Made by a program: the position numbers and the translations under genes. Source: Cyathus striatus (taxonomy: Eukaryota; Basidiomycota; Agaricomycetes; Agaricales; Nidulariaceae). From it: DNA of 64,000 nt. The notes under the pieces are model-generated. The model saw only the letters and a list, made by a program, of their open reading frames with translations. It was not told the DNA's origin and made no database searches. How positions within the stretch are numbered: the stretch's first letter is position 1; each line of letters starts with the position of its first letter. This document shows, piece by piece, positions 1 through 10,644 of the stretch. The DNA lies in contig JAOVFP010000007.1 of assembly GCA_025738555.1 (NCBI GenBank), positions 4,216,001 to 4,280,000 on the forward strand. The letters run 5' to 3'.

Positions 1-312
1 TCCCGACCTTCAAAGGTGTACCGTTATTTTCCTGTTTCTTGTAGCATCAATTACAAGTACTTCACGGTTCTGTATTTTATTTTTAGAAATTACGTTTGAA
101 CTGCATACGAACAGCATTCGGAGTACTATTTTTAATATAAACACATGTATCGGATATGGGTCATACGACCCGCACTTCGTTGCCAGATTTTTATAGATTG
201 TGAAGGCATATCCTTGTATGGTGACTTGCAATCAGAAGGACTGTGCATTTCGAAGCATGAGTTTCTGATGCTTTGGCTCGTAACATCATGTGTCAACAGC
301 TTTGTGCAGCTT

Positions 313-318
313 TATAAA
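313..318 (+). promoter_or_regulatory. Candidate TATA box of the NLR gene
   Basis: TATAAA lies 107 bp upstream of the chosen ATG at 426. The intervening leader is pyrimidine-rich (CTTCCCTCTTCC) and free of long ORFs, which suits a fungal core promoter. This is motif position only; the transcription start is not visible. Confidence 0.4.
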
Positions 319-425
319 GCTCCTGGTCTGCACATCCGCTTCCCTCTTCCGGTCCACTCAATCCCCTCGCTCAAGTGATACAACGCTGATTTGCAAGCTC
401 ACATACAATCTTACACTTGTCTAAA

Positions 426-3400
426 ATGGCTGAAAATCAATACAGTACTAATGTTCTCTCAAGTGCGCAACAGGTCAATGCACCGAATGCACAGATAACT
501 GCCATTGGCCGTGATCAAATCAATGTCCATAATCATAATGATCATGAAATCTCAGAGAAACTTAAACTATTGCAGCCTATTGATCAGAACTTGCATTATC
601 CTCCTCCATGTATGGAAGGGACTAGAGTTACAATTCTGAATGAAATTTATAAGTGGTTAAATAATTTTGGTAGGTATATGTATTGGTATATTTATAACAG
701 GACTTAAATCAATCACTTTATAGATGACTCCACTCCAAACATTATGTGGATTACTGGTAGTCCAGGAACAGGGAAATCTGCAATTGCCTCTACTCTGGTT
801 GAAACTCTCAGCTCAAAGGAATGGAAGAGACTAGGTGGCTGCTATTTCTTCAAGAGAGATGATACCATTTTGAGTGATGCAGCTGTAGTTTGGAGAACAA
901 TAGTTGCAGAGTTGGCATCTAAATCAAAGTATTCCTTTGTGAAAAAGAACATTGCAGAATATCTTGATAATAGCTTCAAGCTTGGGAGAATTGAATGGCA
1001 TTTCAAGCACCTGATTGCTGATACACTTACAACTTGCCATGATGAATTGATGATGTCCCCTCCTGCTTTTGTTATTGATGCACTGGATGAATGCCAATCT
1101 TCAATAGATATTAGGAAAACTTTCAACAGTTGGATAGAACTTCCAAGGCATTATAAACTGATATTAACAGGCAGACCAGGTTCTGAACCTGATATTGTTC
1201 AAAATCTTCAAAAATGTGTAATGGTCAAACTAGAGACTGATCCAAAGCTTGATCCAGAGATTAACAAAAACATTTATCAATTCTTAGAGCAATCTTTTGA
1301 GATTCACAGGGATGAGCTACAGTTAAATTTGGGTGAAAATGAGTTAAACAAAATGACAGAAAGAGCTGCAGGATTGTTTATATGGGCATCTACAGCAATG
1401 AAGTATATAGGAACAAACACACAGTTCACTGGGAATGAGCCATCACCAAGGGATAAGCTTAACCATGTGCTCTCTGGAGAGATTGGTAATCCAGTTGAAA
1501 CACTTTATCAGCAAGTACTTCAAACTTCTTTTGGAACATGGGATGACAATAGAAAAGAAATTGTTAGGCAAGTTTTGGCAACTATCTATTTAGCAAAGTC
1601 TCCACTACCTAAAGATGAGCTTCAATATTTTATTAAACTTGATTTTGAAATGAAATACTTGGAAGAAGAAATTAAAAGAATATTACATTTCCTACAACCA
1701 GTTACAACAATAAATGATAACAAAATAGTGTTTCATCATTTATCTTTTGGGGAGTTTCTTATGAGATTACCTGAAATAAATATATTCTCAGTAAATGGAG
1801 AAAAGCATATAAAGAGAATGGCAAAGGTAACATTGGAGATTATGAATGATGAACTTAAATTCAATATTTGCAATGTTGAATCATCATATGTGATGAATAA
1901 TGATATTGATGACTTACAGAAGAGAATACATCAGTATATACCAATGCATCTACAATACTGCAGTAAATATTGGAACATACATTATGTGGAAATGATGAAA
2001 AGTGAAAAAATTATGTCTACATTTTTGCTGGAATTAAATATATTCCTATATTGCAAATTTTTATATTGGTTGGAAGTAATGAGTCTCCTAAATGAAATGG
2101 TAAATGTAACTGAAATTCTAAAAATGATCATCCCATATACAAAAGTAAGTAATAAATATTTTAGATAACAGTGAAAGCTTATGTTGTAGCAGAACAACTC
2201 AACAGTTTATAATTTCATTGAAGATGCAGTGAAATTTGTGTATAATTTTTACTTTCCCATAAAAAGAAGCATAACACATATATATATCTCAGTGTTGGCA
2301 TTTGCACCTGAAAATTCATTAGTCATAAAGCACTATTCACCTTCTTTTAAAAATACACTTAAAATTGAAAGGGGCAGAGATATATTCTGGAAAGTAGCAT
2401 TGCATTCTAGACCATTTAGAGGCCACAGTGATTGTGTGACTTCAGTGGCATTCTCTCCAGATGGAACACAAGTGGTGTCTGGCTCACATGATAAAACAGT
2501 CAGAGTGTGGAATGTGGCAATTGAAGAAACCATTGCTGGACCATTTGAAGGCCACAGTAGTTGGGTGACATCAGTGGCATTCTCCCCAGATGGAACACAA
2601 GTGGTATCTGGCTCAGATGATAAAACAGTCAGAGTGTGGAATGTGGAAAGTGGAGAAATAATTGCTGGACCATTTGAAGGCCACAGTGATTGGGTGAGAT
2701 CAGTGTCATTCTCTCCAGATGGAACACAAGTAGTGTCTGGCTCAGATGATAAAACAGTCAGAGTGTGGAATGTGGAAAGTGGAGAAATGATTTCTGGACC
2801 ATTTGAAGGCCACAGTGGTTGGGTGAGATCAGTGGCATTCTCTCCAGATGGAACACAAGTGGTGTCTGGCTCAGGTGATAAAACAGTCAGAGTGTGGAAT
2901 GTAGCTAGTGGAGAAATGATTTCTGGACCATTTGTAGGTCACAGTGGTTTGGTGAGATCAGTGGGATTCTCCCCAGATGGAACACAAGTGGTGTCTGGCT
3001 CAGGTGATAGTGATAGAACAGTCAGAGTGTGGAATGTGGCAAGTGGAGAAATGATTGCTGGATCATTTGAAAGCCAAAGTGATTGGGTGAGATCAGTGGC
3101 ATTCTCTCCAGATGGAACACAAGTGGTATCTGGCTCAGATGATAAAACAGTCAGAGTGTGGAATGTGGCTAGTGGAGAAACCATTGCTGGACCATTTGAA
3201 GGCCACAGTGATTGGGTGAGATCAGTGGCATTCTCTCCAGATGGAACACAAGTGGTGTCTGGCTCAGATGATAAAACAGTCAGAGTGTGGAATGTGGCAA
3301 GTGGAGAAACCATTACTGGACCATTTGAAGGCCACAGTGATTTGGTGAGATCAGTGGGATTCTCTCCAGATGGAACACAAGTGGTGTCTGGCTCAGATAA

Positions 3401-5021
3401 TAAAACAGTCAGAGTGTGGAATGTGGCAAATGGAGGGACCATTGCTGGACCATTTGCAGGCCACAGTGATGGTGTGGGATCAGTGGGATTCTCTCCAGAT
3501 GGAACACAAGTGGTGTCTGGCTCACATGATAAAACAGTCAGAGTGTGGAATGTGGCAAGTGGAGAAACCATTGCTGGACCATTTGAAGGCCACAGTGGTT
3601 CAGTGACATCAGTGGCATTCTCTCTAGATGGAACACAAGTGGTGTCTAACTCAGGTAATAAAACAGTCAGGGTGTGGAATGTGGCAAGTGGAGAAATGAT
3701 TGCTGGACCATTTGAAGGCCACAGTGATTTGGTGATATCAGTAGCATTCTCCCCAGATAGAACACAAGTGGTGTCTGGCTTATATGATGGAACAGTCAAA
3801 GTGTGGAATGTGGCCAGTGGAGAAACCATTGCTGGACCATTTGCAGGCCACAGTAGTTGGGTGAGATCAGTGGCATTCTCCCCAGATGGCACACAAGTGG
3901 TGTCTGGCTCAGATGATAGAACAGTCAGAGTGTGGGGTGTGGCAACTGAAGAAACCATTGTTAGACCATTTGAAGGCCACAGTAATTGTGTGGCATCAGT
4001 GGCATTCTTCCCAGATGGAACACAAGTGGTGTCTGGCTCAGATGATTCAACAGTCAGAGTGTGGAATGTGGCAAGTGGAGAAACAATTGCTGGACCATTT
4101 GAAGGCCACAGTGCTTCAGTGACATCTGTAGCATTCTCCCCAGATGGAACACAAGTGGTGTCTGGCTCACATGATAGAACAGTCAGAGTGTGGAATGTGG
4201 CAAGTGGAGAAACCATTGCTGGACCATTTGAAGGCCACAGTAATTGGGTGAGATCAGTGGCATTTTCCCCAGATGGAACACAAGTGGTGTCTGGCTCAGA
4301 TGATAAAACAGTTAGAGTGTGGAATGTGGCAAGTAGAGAAACCATTATTGGACCATTTAAAAGCCACAGTGATTTGGTGAGATCAATGGCACTCTCTCCA
4401 GATGAAACACAAGTGGTGTCTGGCTCAGATGATAAAATAGCCAGAGTGTGGAATTTACAGACAAGTTTTATAAGAGAATTTGACATATTTAGAAGTCCGA
4501 AATGTTTTGATGCTTTTGATAAAAATGGATGGGCAAGAGATATAAATGGCAATAAAATATTCTGGGTGCCTTCTCATCATCAAAAAATTTTGTGTGGTTT
4601 AGAAACTGTACAAATATTGTCAGGCTATGACATGTGTAAAGTTAATTCTACAAACTTTGTTTGTGGATCAGATTGGATTAAATGCAAAACTGACTCTCCC
4701 ACTCTCTGCAAAGATCTTGATCTTTCTATTTCTGATGCATCTGAAATATCAGTCATAGTGAATGATGTAAGTGAATGGGTAGACATGAATTCTGGTGAAG
4801 GAAACAATGAGCATAGCCAGTCTGATGCATGTACTTGTATTGATGGAGGTGAGGAATACCATTTATTCAACCAGAGGTCAGGAAATGAAAACTCCAGTGC
4901 TTACTCTCCCCTCACAGATGTAGATAAACAGAAATATTTAGATACTTATTTCATCTATCAAATTATAATGATATTGATTATTACTATATTTATTTATGTT
5001 GTAGTACAACATCAGGATTAG
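426..5021 (+). CDS. NACHT-WD40 NOD-like receptor (STAND NTPase), three exons
   Basis: Exons are 426..669, 724..2144 and 2190..5021. The introns (54 and 45 bp) have GT..AG borders and keep frame, giving about 1498 residues. Residues 93-100 are a Walker A loop (GSPGTGKS) and residues ~196-205 a Walker B strand (AFVIDALDEC), together a NACHT-type ATPase. A helical linker follows, then 16 WD40 repeats (residues ~630-1315), an acidic Ser-rich tail and a final hydrophobic stretch (FIYQIIMILIITIFIYVVV) that looks like a C-terminal membrane anchor. The N-terminus is short (~85 residues) and carries no effector domain I recognise. The ATG at 426 is the only methionine that fits. Fungal proteins of this design (HET-E/NWD type) are known or suspected non-self recognition receptors; the ligand and output here are unknown. 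It is the only clearly intact host-type gene in the window. Confidence 0.9.
2415..4458 (+). repeat. 16 tandem WD40 repeats, 129-bp period
   Basis: The phenylalanine that opens each repeat recurs every 129 bp (43 codons) from 2415 to 4356. The 1941-bp span equals 15 x 129 + 6, the extra 6 bp being a two-codon insertion (SD) in repeat 5. Core words such as SVAFSPDGTQVVSGS and TVRVWNVASGE barely change. Differences cluster at a few sites: after GHS, after the V that follows, and after SGS. Such homogeneity with focal variation is known for HET-E-type receptors. Confidence 0.93.
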
Positions 5022-5346
5022 AAATCTTGGTTTGATATATTTATTGATATGCCTGGTATTCATGTGGGGATATTTTTCAAATATTTAAGCTATTTGTAGA
5101 AGTACTGAGTAGTTAGTCATTTTAAGAGTACAAGAAGTGGGGTGAGTGTTGAACAAGGGGTACCATAGGGTAGGAGGAGGGGGGGGGGTTGAGGCATCCT
5201 TAAACATGTAACAATAATAATTTATATGAGCAGCATTTGACTTTAAATTATATATTTTTATTGACAGAAAAAAATCCAAAACAGCTCTATATGCCAAAAC
5301 AATGAAGAGTTAGAACATGGATGCCTCTATATTGCCATTATATTAT
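5022..5346. other. Downstream region of the NLR gene, no gene seen
   Basis: AT-rich sequence with an imperfect G run near 5176-5189. It presumably holds the NLR 3' UTR and terminator; no repeat or ORF of note. Confidence 0.5.
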
Positions 5347-6040
5347 AGTTGAAACACATGGGAGGGCACATTCTTTATGGCTATCATCCCCAAGATGTTG
5401 GAGTGTGTGGTGGTGTTTGAGTACCACTGGCAATTGTACTGTGCACTTGGAGATGAAGGGAGGAACATGAAGGTATCTATCACAAAATCAAAATGCATCA
5501 GCTTGTGCAAATTCAACTTATCACATGCAGCTACCTCAACAGACCACTCACCTTGCTCCAACCACACACTACAATGTACCATAGCACTCAAAGGAAATAC
5601 AGCTTAAGGTCACATATTGTCTCCAAACACTTTCAGACTACAGTTAAACTACATCAGAAATGGTTCAAAATTATGGACAAGGAGATGGCATTAATCTTAC
5701 CTTGCAAAACCCAGGGTCTTGAGTAAAAGGAGAATTGCTAATGGTACCTTTAAAATATTAAATGGTTATATGTTACTTACTGTAATCATGATACCAAAGC
5801 TAACATTCACACTTGGGACTGGGGATATTGAAGGTGATGAAGTTGAGGAATATTTTTGAAATGGCATAGAGAATAGTGAGAATATAAATGTAAATGAGAT
5901 TGCTCCCATAATTTCTGTACCTGCCACTGCAGAAGGTATGTCAATGATTTGAGTCTTAACTATAACTTTATTTAAAACTCATCTTACCTCCTAACAGATG
6001 ATACTCATTCCAGAGCAGGCTATCTCCAAAGGTCTATAAT
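5347..6040 (+). pseudogene. C-terminal relic of the zinc-finger/P-transposase-like family
   Basis: In two shifting frames this reads KSKCISLCKFNL, then a Cys cluster with SPCSNHTLQC, then LRSHIVSKHFQTTVKLH, followed by acidic residues (GDIEGDEVEE). The same order (KSKCINLCAFKL, SPCSNHLLHC, LCSHILSKHPTATIETY, acidic stretch) occurs at 45.7-46.2 kb on the minus strand, so this is a second, truncated and frameshifted copy. An intron-like GTATGT..AACAG occurs at 5936-5998. Nothing upstream of the C-terminal zinc region survives. Confidence 0.7.
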
Positions 6041-6195
6041 ACACAAGCTAAAGGAACTACTACATGCAGAGATTGGGTGAAAGAAGAACTCTTGAAATTT
6101 GTGTGCTTCACCTGGCTATAGGGTATTGCAAGGGTTGACCACACCTGCATGAGTCATGGCTCATGGGTCAGGGTGTTGCTGGGTATGGGTGTGGG

Positions 6196-7130
6196 TGTCA
6201 TATCTGGTATCACCTACCTCTGGACTCCTAGTCCCTTACTCTGCTTTTCCTTCTATTACTCTGGACTTGATTATGTCCTTAATATTACATATTAATTACT
6301 GTATATAGTTTACTCATGTTTCCTTTTCTCCATTCTACTGAGCCATCCCCTCAGTAATTGTAGTATACATTCATAGTGAGTCACTTATTATTCTTAAGTG
6401 CACCACTATCAGTTTCACCTTACACTGCCATATGCACTCACTTCTCCAACATGTTTTACTATATTTAATTTGGAATAGTCTACATTCTTAGGGATTGGTA
6501 CATAGCTGTACTTCTCTGCTGGCCTTTACTTACTCCAAGTCTCTAGTATTTAAGTAGTATTCAATTTGTACTTAGTCTTTAGTTTTATATTGAACTATGT
6601 CCTCACCCTTTCATCTGACTTGAGTTCCATTTCTTGTCACCCTTGTCTTTCATGTTCTCCATGTCAGAAGTGACAAGTGAAGAAGAGGGTGATTGAGAGA
6701 TAAGAGGATGATAAAGGAGCAAAGACTCAAACACTGACACAGACATGGACACAAAATGGGGAGGAAACTTGTTATCAACTACCAAGATACAGAGTGATTA
6801 TATACAAGTAAGTGCATAACAAACCTGTGGAACATAGCAATGCTGTAAAAATCAGTGCTACACAGCAGAGCAGTGCAAAGCACTGCTACATACACAGCCC
6901 AACATAGTTTAGGAGAGCTGTGCAACCCAGTACATCTAACACTCCAAAGGGCTTGCCCTTACTCTGAAATCCAGGACTGGGAATTCCAGGGGTGCAGCAC
7001 ATAAGCTGAAGCTGAAGTCCTACCCCCTAAGTTATCATCCTCCATCTTCATCTCATACTCACCCCTTGTTTCTCTGCAGTCACCCTCTCATTCTCTGCTG
7101 CCAAGTCAGGCTAGGGGCACAGTTGTGATA
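6196..7130 (+). mobile_element. Solo LTR, family B, carrying a nested family A LTR
   Basis: Starts TGTCATATC and is flanked by GTGGG at 6191..6195 and 7131..7135, a 5-bp target duplication. The inside shares blocks with 22198..22896, such as GGGTGCAGCAYATAAGCTGAAG near 7000. The expected CA end has decayed to TA. Without the nested 280-bp LTR and its 5-bp duplication it is about 650 bp, close to the 699-bp second copy. No internal retrotransposon sequence remains. Confidence 0.6.
6662..6941 (-). mobile_element. Solo LTR, family A (280 bp)
   Basis: Begins TGTCAGAAGT, ends ACATCTAACA, and is flanked by a perfect CTCCA duplication (6657..6661 and 6942..6946). It is the reverse complement of copies at 12413 and 31855, which show a TATATAA box and the word CACAGCTCTCTTAGGCTATG. 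The TG..CA ends plus 5-bp duplication identify a solo LTR formed by LTR-LTR recombination. Confidence 0.88.
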
Positions 7131-7135
7131 GTGGG

Positions 7136-7955
7136 TTAAACTCTGAACACCCACAACCCAGAAGATACTCTTATGCCAATATGCTACTCAAAACTCATGT
7201 AACATAGAACTAACTAGTTACAAAACTACCAGAAAAAAAACATATCCAAACATATACCATATACACTCTCATTTCTACACACAAAATCTTCAAGAATGTC
7301 TGACTTGGAACTAGTAGTGACAAGAGCAGGTCATGTGCTGATTGCCAGTGAAGCTGCTAAGGCAGCCATCAGGTTGTTGAAGCTGAAGCCATGTCTCAAG
7401 AAGAAACTGAGCCCTGATGATCACAGCTCAGTCACCTCAATATGATCTCCATTGTTGTACAAAAAGATACTTAGTAGCAGCATCAGAAACCACCACATAA
7501 AAAATCAAAAAGGTCTTAGTTTATTTTTTAAGTCAGAGCCAGAGGCACTGAAAAACACAGTACCATCATCAATGACATCAGCAGGGAACTCCTATAATAT
7601 TCCAGTGAGTAATGCACTATACCTCTATGCAAGAGTAAAGAGTATTAATAGAAATGTTGATAGGTGCCTGACACCACACTGACAGATACAGTGGTAACAG
7701 GAACATAGAACATACCTCATAGCAGCCCTCCATCATATTGTGTAACAATTGTCAAAATATCTGATGATGAAGACAATGAAGACAACAAAGATAATGAAGA
7801 TGAAAGCATTGCAGGGAATATACATGAAACAGCTGAAGAGGAGCTCAGTGAGTTGCATAATCTTAACATAAATATATTACTTACTGAATATAGAGCATCT
7901 ACAACCTGACTGGACTTCACTGATACACACATTTTACTACCCAACCCCAATGATT
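7136..7955. other. No supported gene; short decayed ORFs only
   Basis: Short lysine/serine-rich frames and an acidic stretch near 7760-7850 (codons for repeated Asp/Glu) suggest a decayed coding region upstream of the hAT fragment, but no frame runs far and no motif is recognisable. Confidence 0.35.
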
Positions 7956-7957
7956 GG

Positions 7958-8345
7958 CTACCATGAGGGGCATCAATACTATCAATTTATATGCTTTGCA
8001 AAGACTTGCAAGAAAACAATCTGTCACTTCTTGGGTAAAATGGATGTGAAGTCAACAAGGAACATGCACCAGCATGCATGGATATGTTGAGGAGATGAAG
8101 CTGTTAGTGCAGCCATGGATGTAGGTAATGCAAACAAAGTGAGAGGTGTTCTTGCTAAGTCTAAAGATGGGTCAATTGCTGCTGTGTTCCAGGTAAAAGG
8201 AAAGGGAAAGATTACTTACTTGCAGTGGCAATATACTTGAGCAGAGACAGGGTGTATCCAGCTTTATTTGTCTCATGTTACACATACTGACTAAGATCAT
8301 AGGGTAGATATTGTTCAATGAGTGGCAGAGTTTGTGCCCTTTCAA
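7958..8345 (+). pseudogene. hAT transposase N-terminal zinc-finger relic
   Basis: The frame reads QFICFAKTCKKT, then KSTRNMHQHAWIC, a BED-like C..C..H..C spacing. It continues with GDEAVSAAMDVGNANKVRG, GSIAAVFQ and KGKGKITY. This order is what I know from N-termini of hAT transposases in Agaricomycetes. One stop stands where tryptophan is expected. After an apparent ~50-bp insertion near 8250-8300 it resumes with HRVDIVQ.VAEFVPFQ and is then cut by the LTR at 8351. The catalytic core is absent. Confidence 0.6.
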
Positions 8346-8350
8346 CATTG

Positions 8351-8462
8351 TGTCAGAAGCAACAAATAGGGAAGGGGGTAGTTGAGAGAATAGAGGATGA
8401 TAAGAGTGTAAAGCTCAGACACAAACACTAACACAGACACAAGATGAGGAGGAAACCAGTAA
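8351..8462 (-). mobile_element. Truncated family A LTR
   Basis: TGTCAGAAGCAACAAATAGG followed by the family A words GATAAGAGTGTAAAGCTCAG and GATGAGGAGGAAAC. Similarity stops near 8462, so the other end and its target duplication are lost. It lies directly against the hAT relic. Confidence 0.65.
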
Positions 8463-9019
8463 TTTATGCTCCCCTGGGAGTCTGTATGGATCTGCACAGA
8501 ATTAGGCAGTTCTAGGTACCTCTCTACCATGTCTTTCAATGTCTCTTCTGATACCAGCAATGCTCACTCATTATTTCACAAATTAGGCTTTTAATAAAAA
8601 ACTTTATTACTACTCTACACTACTACTACTACTAATATACAGTTTAATTATACTAATATACAGTTTAATTATACTAATATAACAATTACTTAATACCAGT
8701 ATAACAACTACTTATACTAATTTAAGTTGTCTCTTGCTAGTGTCAAGGGAAGGAGAGGGAAGAAATGGGATTATTGTTGTCATTGTGGACAAGAAGGGTG
8801 GTGATGATGGTCATGGTGGGAGAGGCTGGTGCTGTTGGAGACATGACAATGGCAACAGCAGGGGTGGCTGAAAATGCCATTGATGATGACAAACAAGGAG
8901 TGGGATGAGGAGGAAGGGGGTGAGGGCTGGGGCCATTGGGGAAGGTGGGTGTATGGTAATGCTGGGTGATGCTGCCCCTCCTGCCATGCACTACTCTTGA
9001 CATATTACACACAATAATA
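8463..9019. other. No gene; short AT repeats
   Basis: Contains a duplicated ~23-bp unit (TACAGTTTAATTATACTAATA) at ~8640-8685 and a G-rich stretch at 8745-8960 that is open on the minus strand only because of its proline/threonine-biased composition. I see no support for a gene. Confidence 0.4.
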
Positions 9020-9245
9020 CACTAATAATACACTATTATAACATACCATGATCACTTATGATCACTTCTACATTCATTAGTATTTACCAGTAGTCATTAC
9101 ACACTATTATACACAATTATAACATATCATGATCACATATGATTACTTCTACATTCATTAGTATTCACCAGTAGTCATTATGCACTATAATATGCTATTA
9201 TAACATACCATGATCACTTATGATCACTTACACATTCATTAGTAT
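9020..9245. repeat. 81-bp tandem repeat, about 3 copies
   Basis: The word ACATACCATGATCACTTATG recurs at 9041, 9122 (variant) and 9203, an 81-bp period, together with TTCTACATTCATTAGTATT and ACCAGTAGTCATTA. Confidence 0.8.
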
Positions 9246-9463
9246 TGGGGATCACCAATCCCTATATGGTGGGAAGCGTGACGTCACAAAGTGTGACATC
9301 ACGTGCCCAAAATCTTGACCCAAGTAAAAACTGCTTCAGAAAGTTCAAATCTTGATCATTTTTCTTCATTCCCCCCACAGCAAAATACTATATTACATCT
9401 CTGAAATGCAGCACACCACTTATTTAAGCTAAATTAACTAAATTATGTAAGAAATATGTGTGC

Positions 9464-10640
9464 TTATACTTCCTCATCCTCCCAATCACTAATAAATAAT
9501 CCATCAAACTCCCCTTCCTCATTTGAGCTGCTGTAGATCTCTTCTACTGGTACTATCTATTTCCCTGAGGTGTATTTACTAATATCTGCTTCAAGAGCTT
9601 CCAGAAACTTGGGCATTGCAAGACTTAAATTAATCTTGTTGGCATGTTCACCATTTAAAGCTTTGTACTTTCTTGATCTCTTAATTCACCTCTTTTCAGG
9701 TTATATAGTTCACTTCTATTTAGTATACTTTTAATAGAAACAACTCTTTAAGCTTCATTAGCTTCATTTATTTGTTTTTTTAGTTCTCCTTTCTTCATGT
9801 TGTACAATTCTTTCTTCACCAGAATGGTTCTGTACCTTTCTTCTAATATATTTAATCATCAACTCTATAATTCAAATGTCTTGCATTATAATTGATATTC
9901 TTGTATTCAATTGAGTCAGATGATATTGTAAATCCTATATCAAAGTAATTATGCTATTCCACTGAAGTGTAATGCTTATATTTACTTCCTTTAGTTTTTA
10001 GCAACTTATATCCTAGCTGAATCTGGGCTGCATGAAATCCTTCCATAATAATTCTTGATACAGTTGGCTTGCTAATGTCTCCAATTACATTTATCTCTGC
10101 AGTTTTAATAATCTTTCCAATATGAGCTCTCATACAACCAGCCTTAATAAGTTCACATATTAGGTGGCATAATTCCTGAGTATATATACCTTTATGTAGA
10201 AATGAATGACTGGTTCTATTAATTAATGCATCAGCCAGAGCCTTATTTTGTTGTCTTATTTTTAGTTATGAGATGGTTCTTGACTATTGTTAAAAATCAT
10301 GAAGAGACTTGGAAAGTTCTTCCTCCAATCTTTTCTTATTATTTTATAAAGCAATCATTGAGTTCACAGTACTGGTAATCTTTGATGATAAGTATTTTAT
10401 CTGAATATTTAAATATTTTTCTGAGGCATTTAAAATCTTAATGACCTCCTTTAGCTCATCTCTAGTTTTGGTAAGCCTTTGGTGAGCTCTCCACTCTGTT
10501 CTGAGGCTTTAATATAAGTCAGATATTCTTTTTGTTTTAATTTTAGCATCTGCTTGCAGGTATATGATCTTTGTATTTTGTTTAATGTAGTGTTTTGTTT
10601 TTTCCTTAAGCTCTGAATAGTAGCCCCAGCAAAACTGGCA
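9464..10640 (-). pseudogene. Relic of a coiled-coil repetitive transposon-type gene
   Basis: Read on the minus strand, a coiled-coil stretch (KTRDELKEVIKILNASEKY) is followed by ALADALINRTSHSFLHKGIY, HLICELIKAGCMRAHIGKII, DISKPTVSRIIMEGFHAAQI and SSDSIEYKNINYNARHLN. The order resembles a large uncharacterised protein family I recall from many mushroom genomes, where the last motif reads close to GDGTTHRNVNF. Several stops are present. After an internal deletion the frame ends in an acidic C-terminus (EGEFDGLFISDWEDEEV) at 9464. Function unknown; the copy number of the family suggests a mobile gene. Confidence 0.55.
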
Positions 10641-10644
10641 ACAC

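Noticed and set aside
2939..4552. Long open frame on the minus strand opposite the WD40 repeats
   Set aside because: It is a shadow: a 129-bp repeat that lacks stops in one antisense unit lacks them in all. No domain fits.
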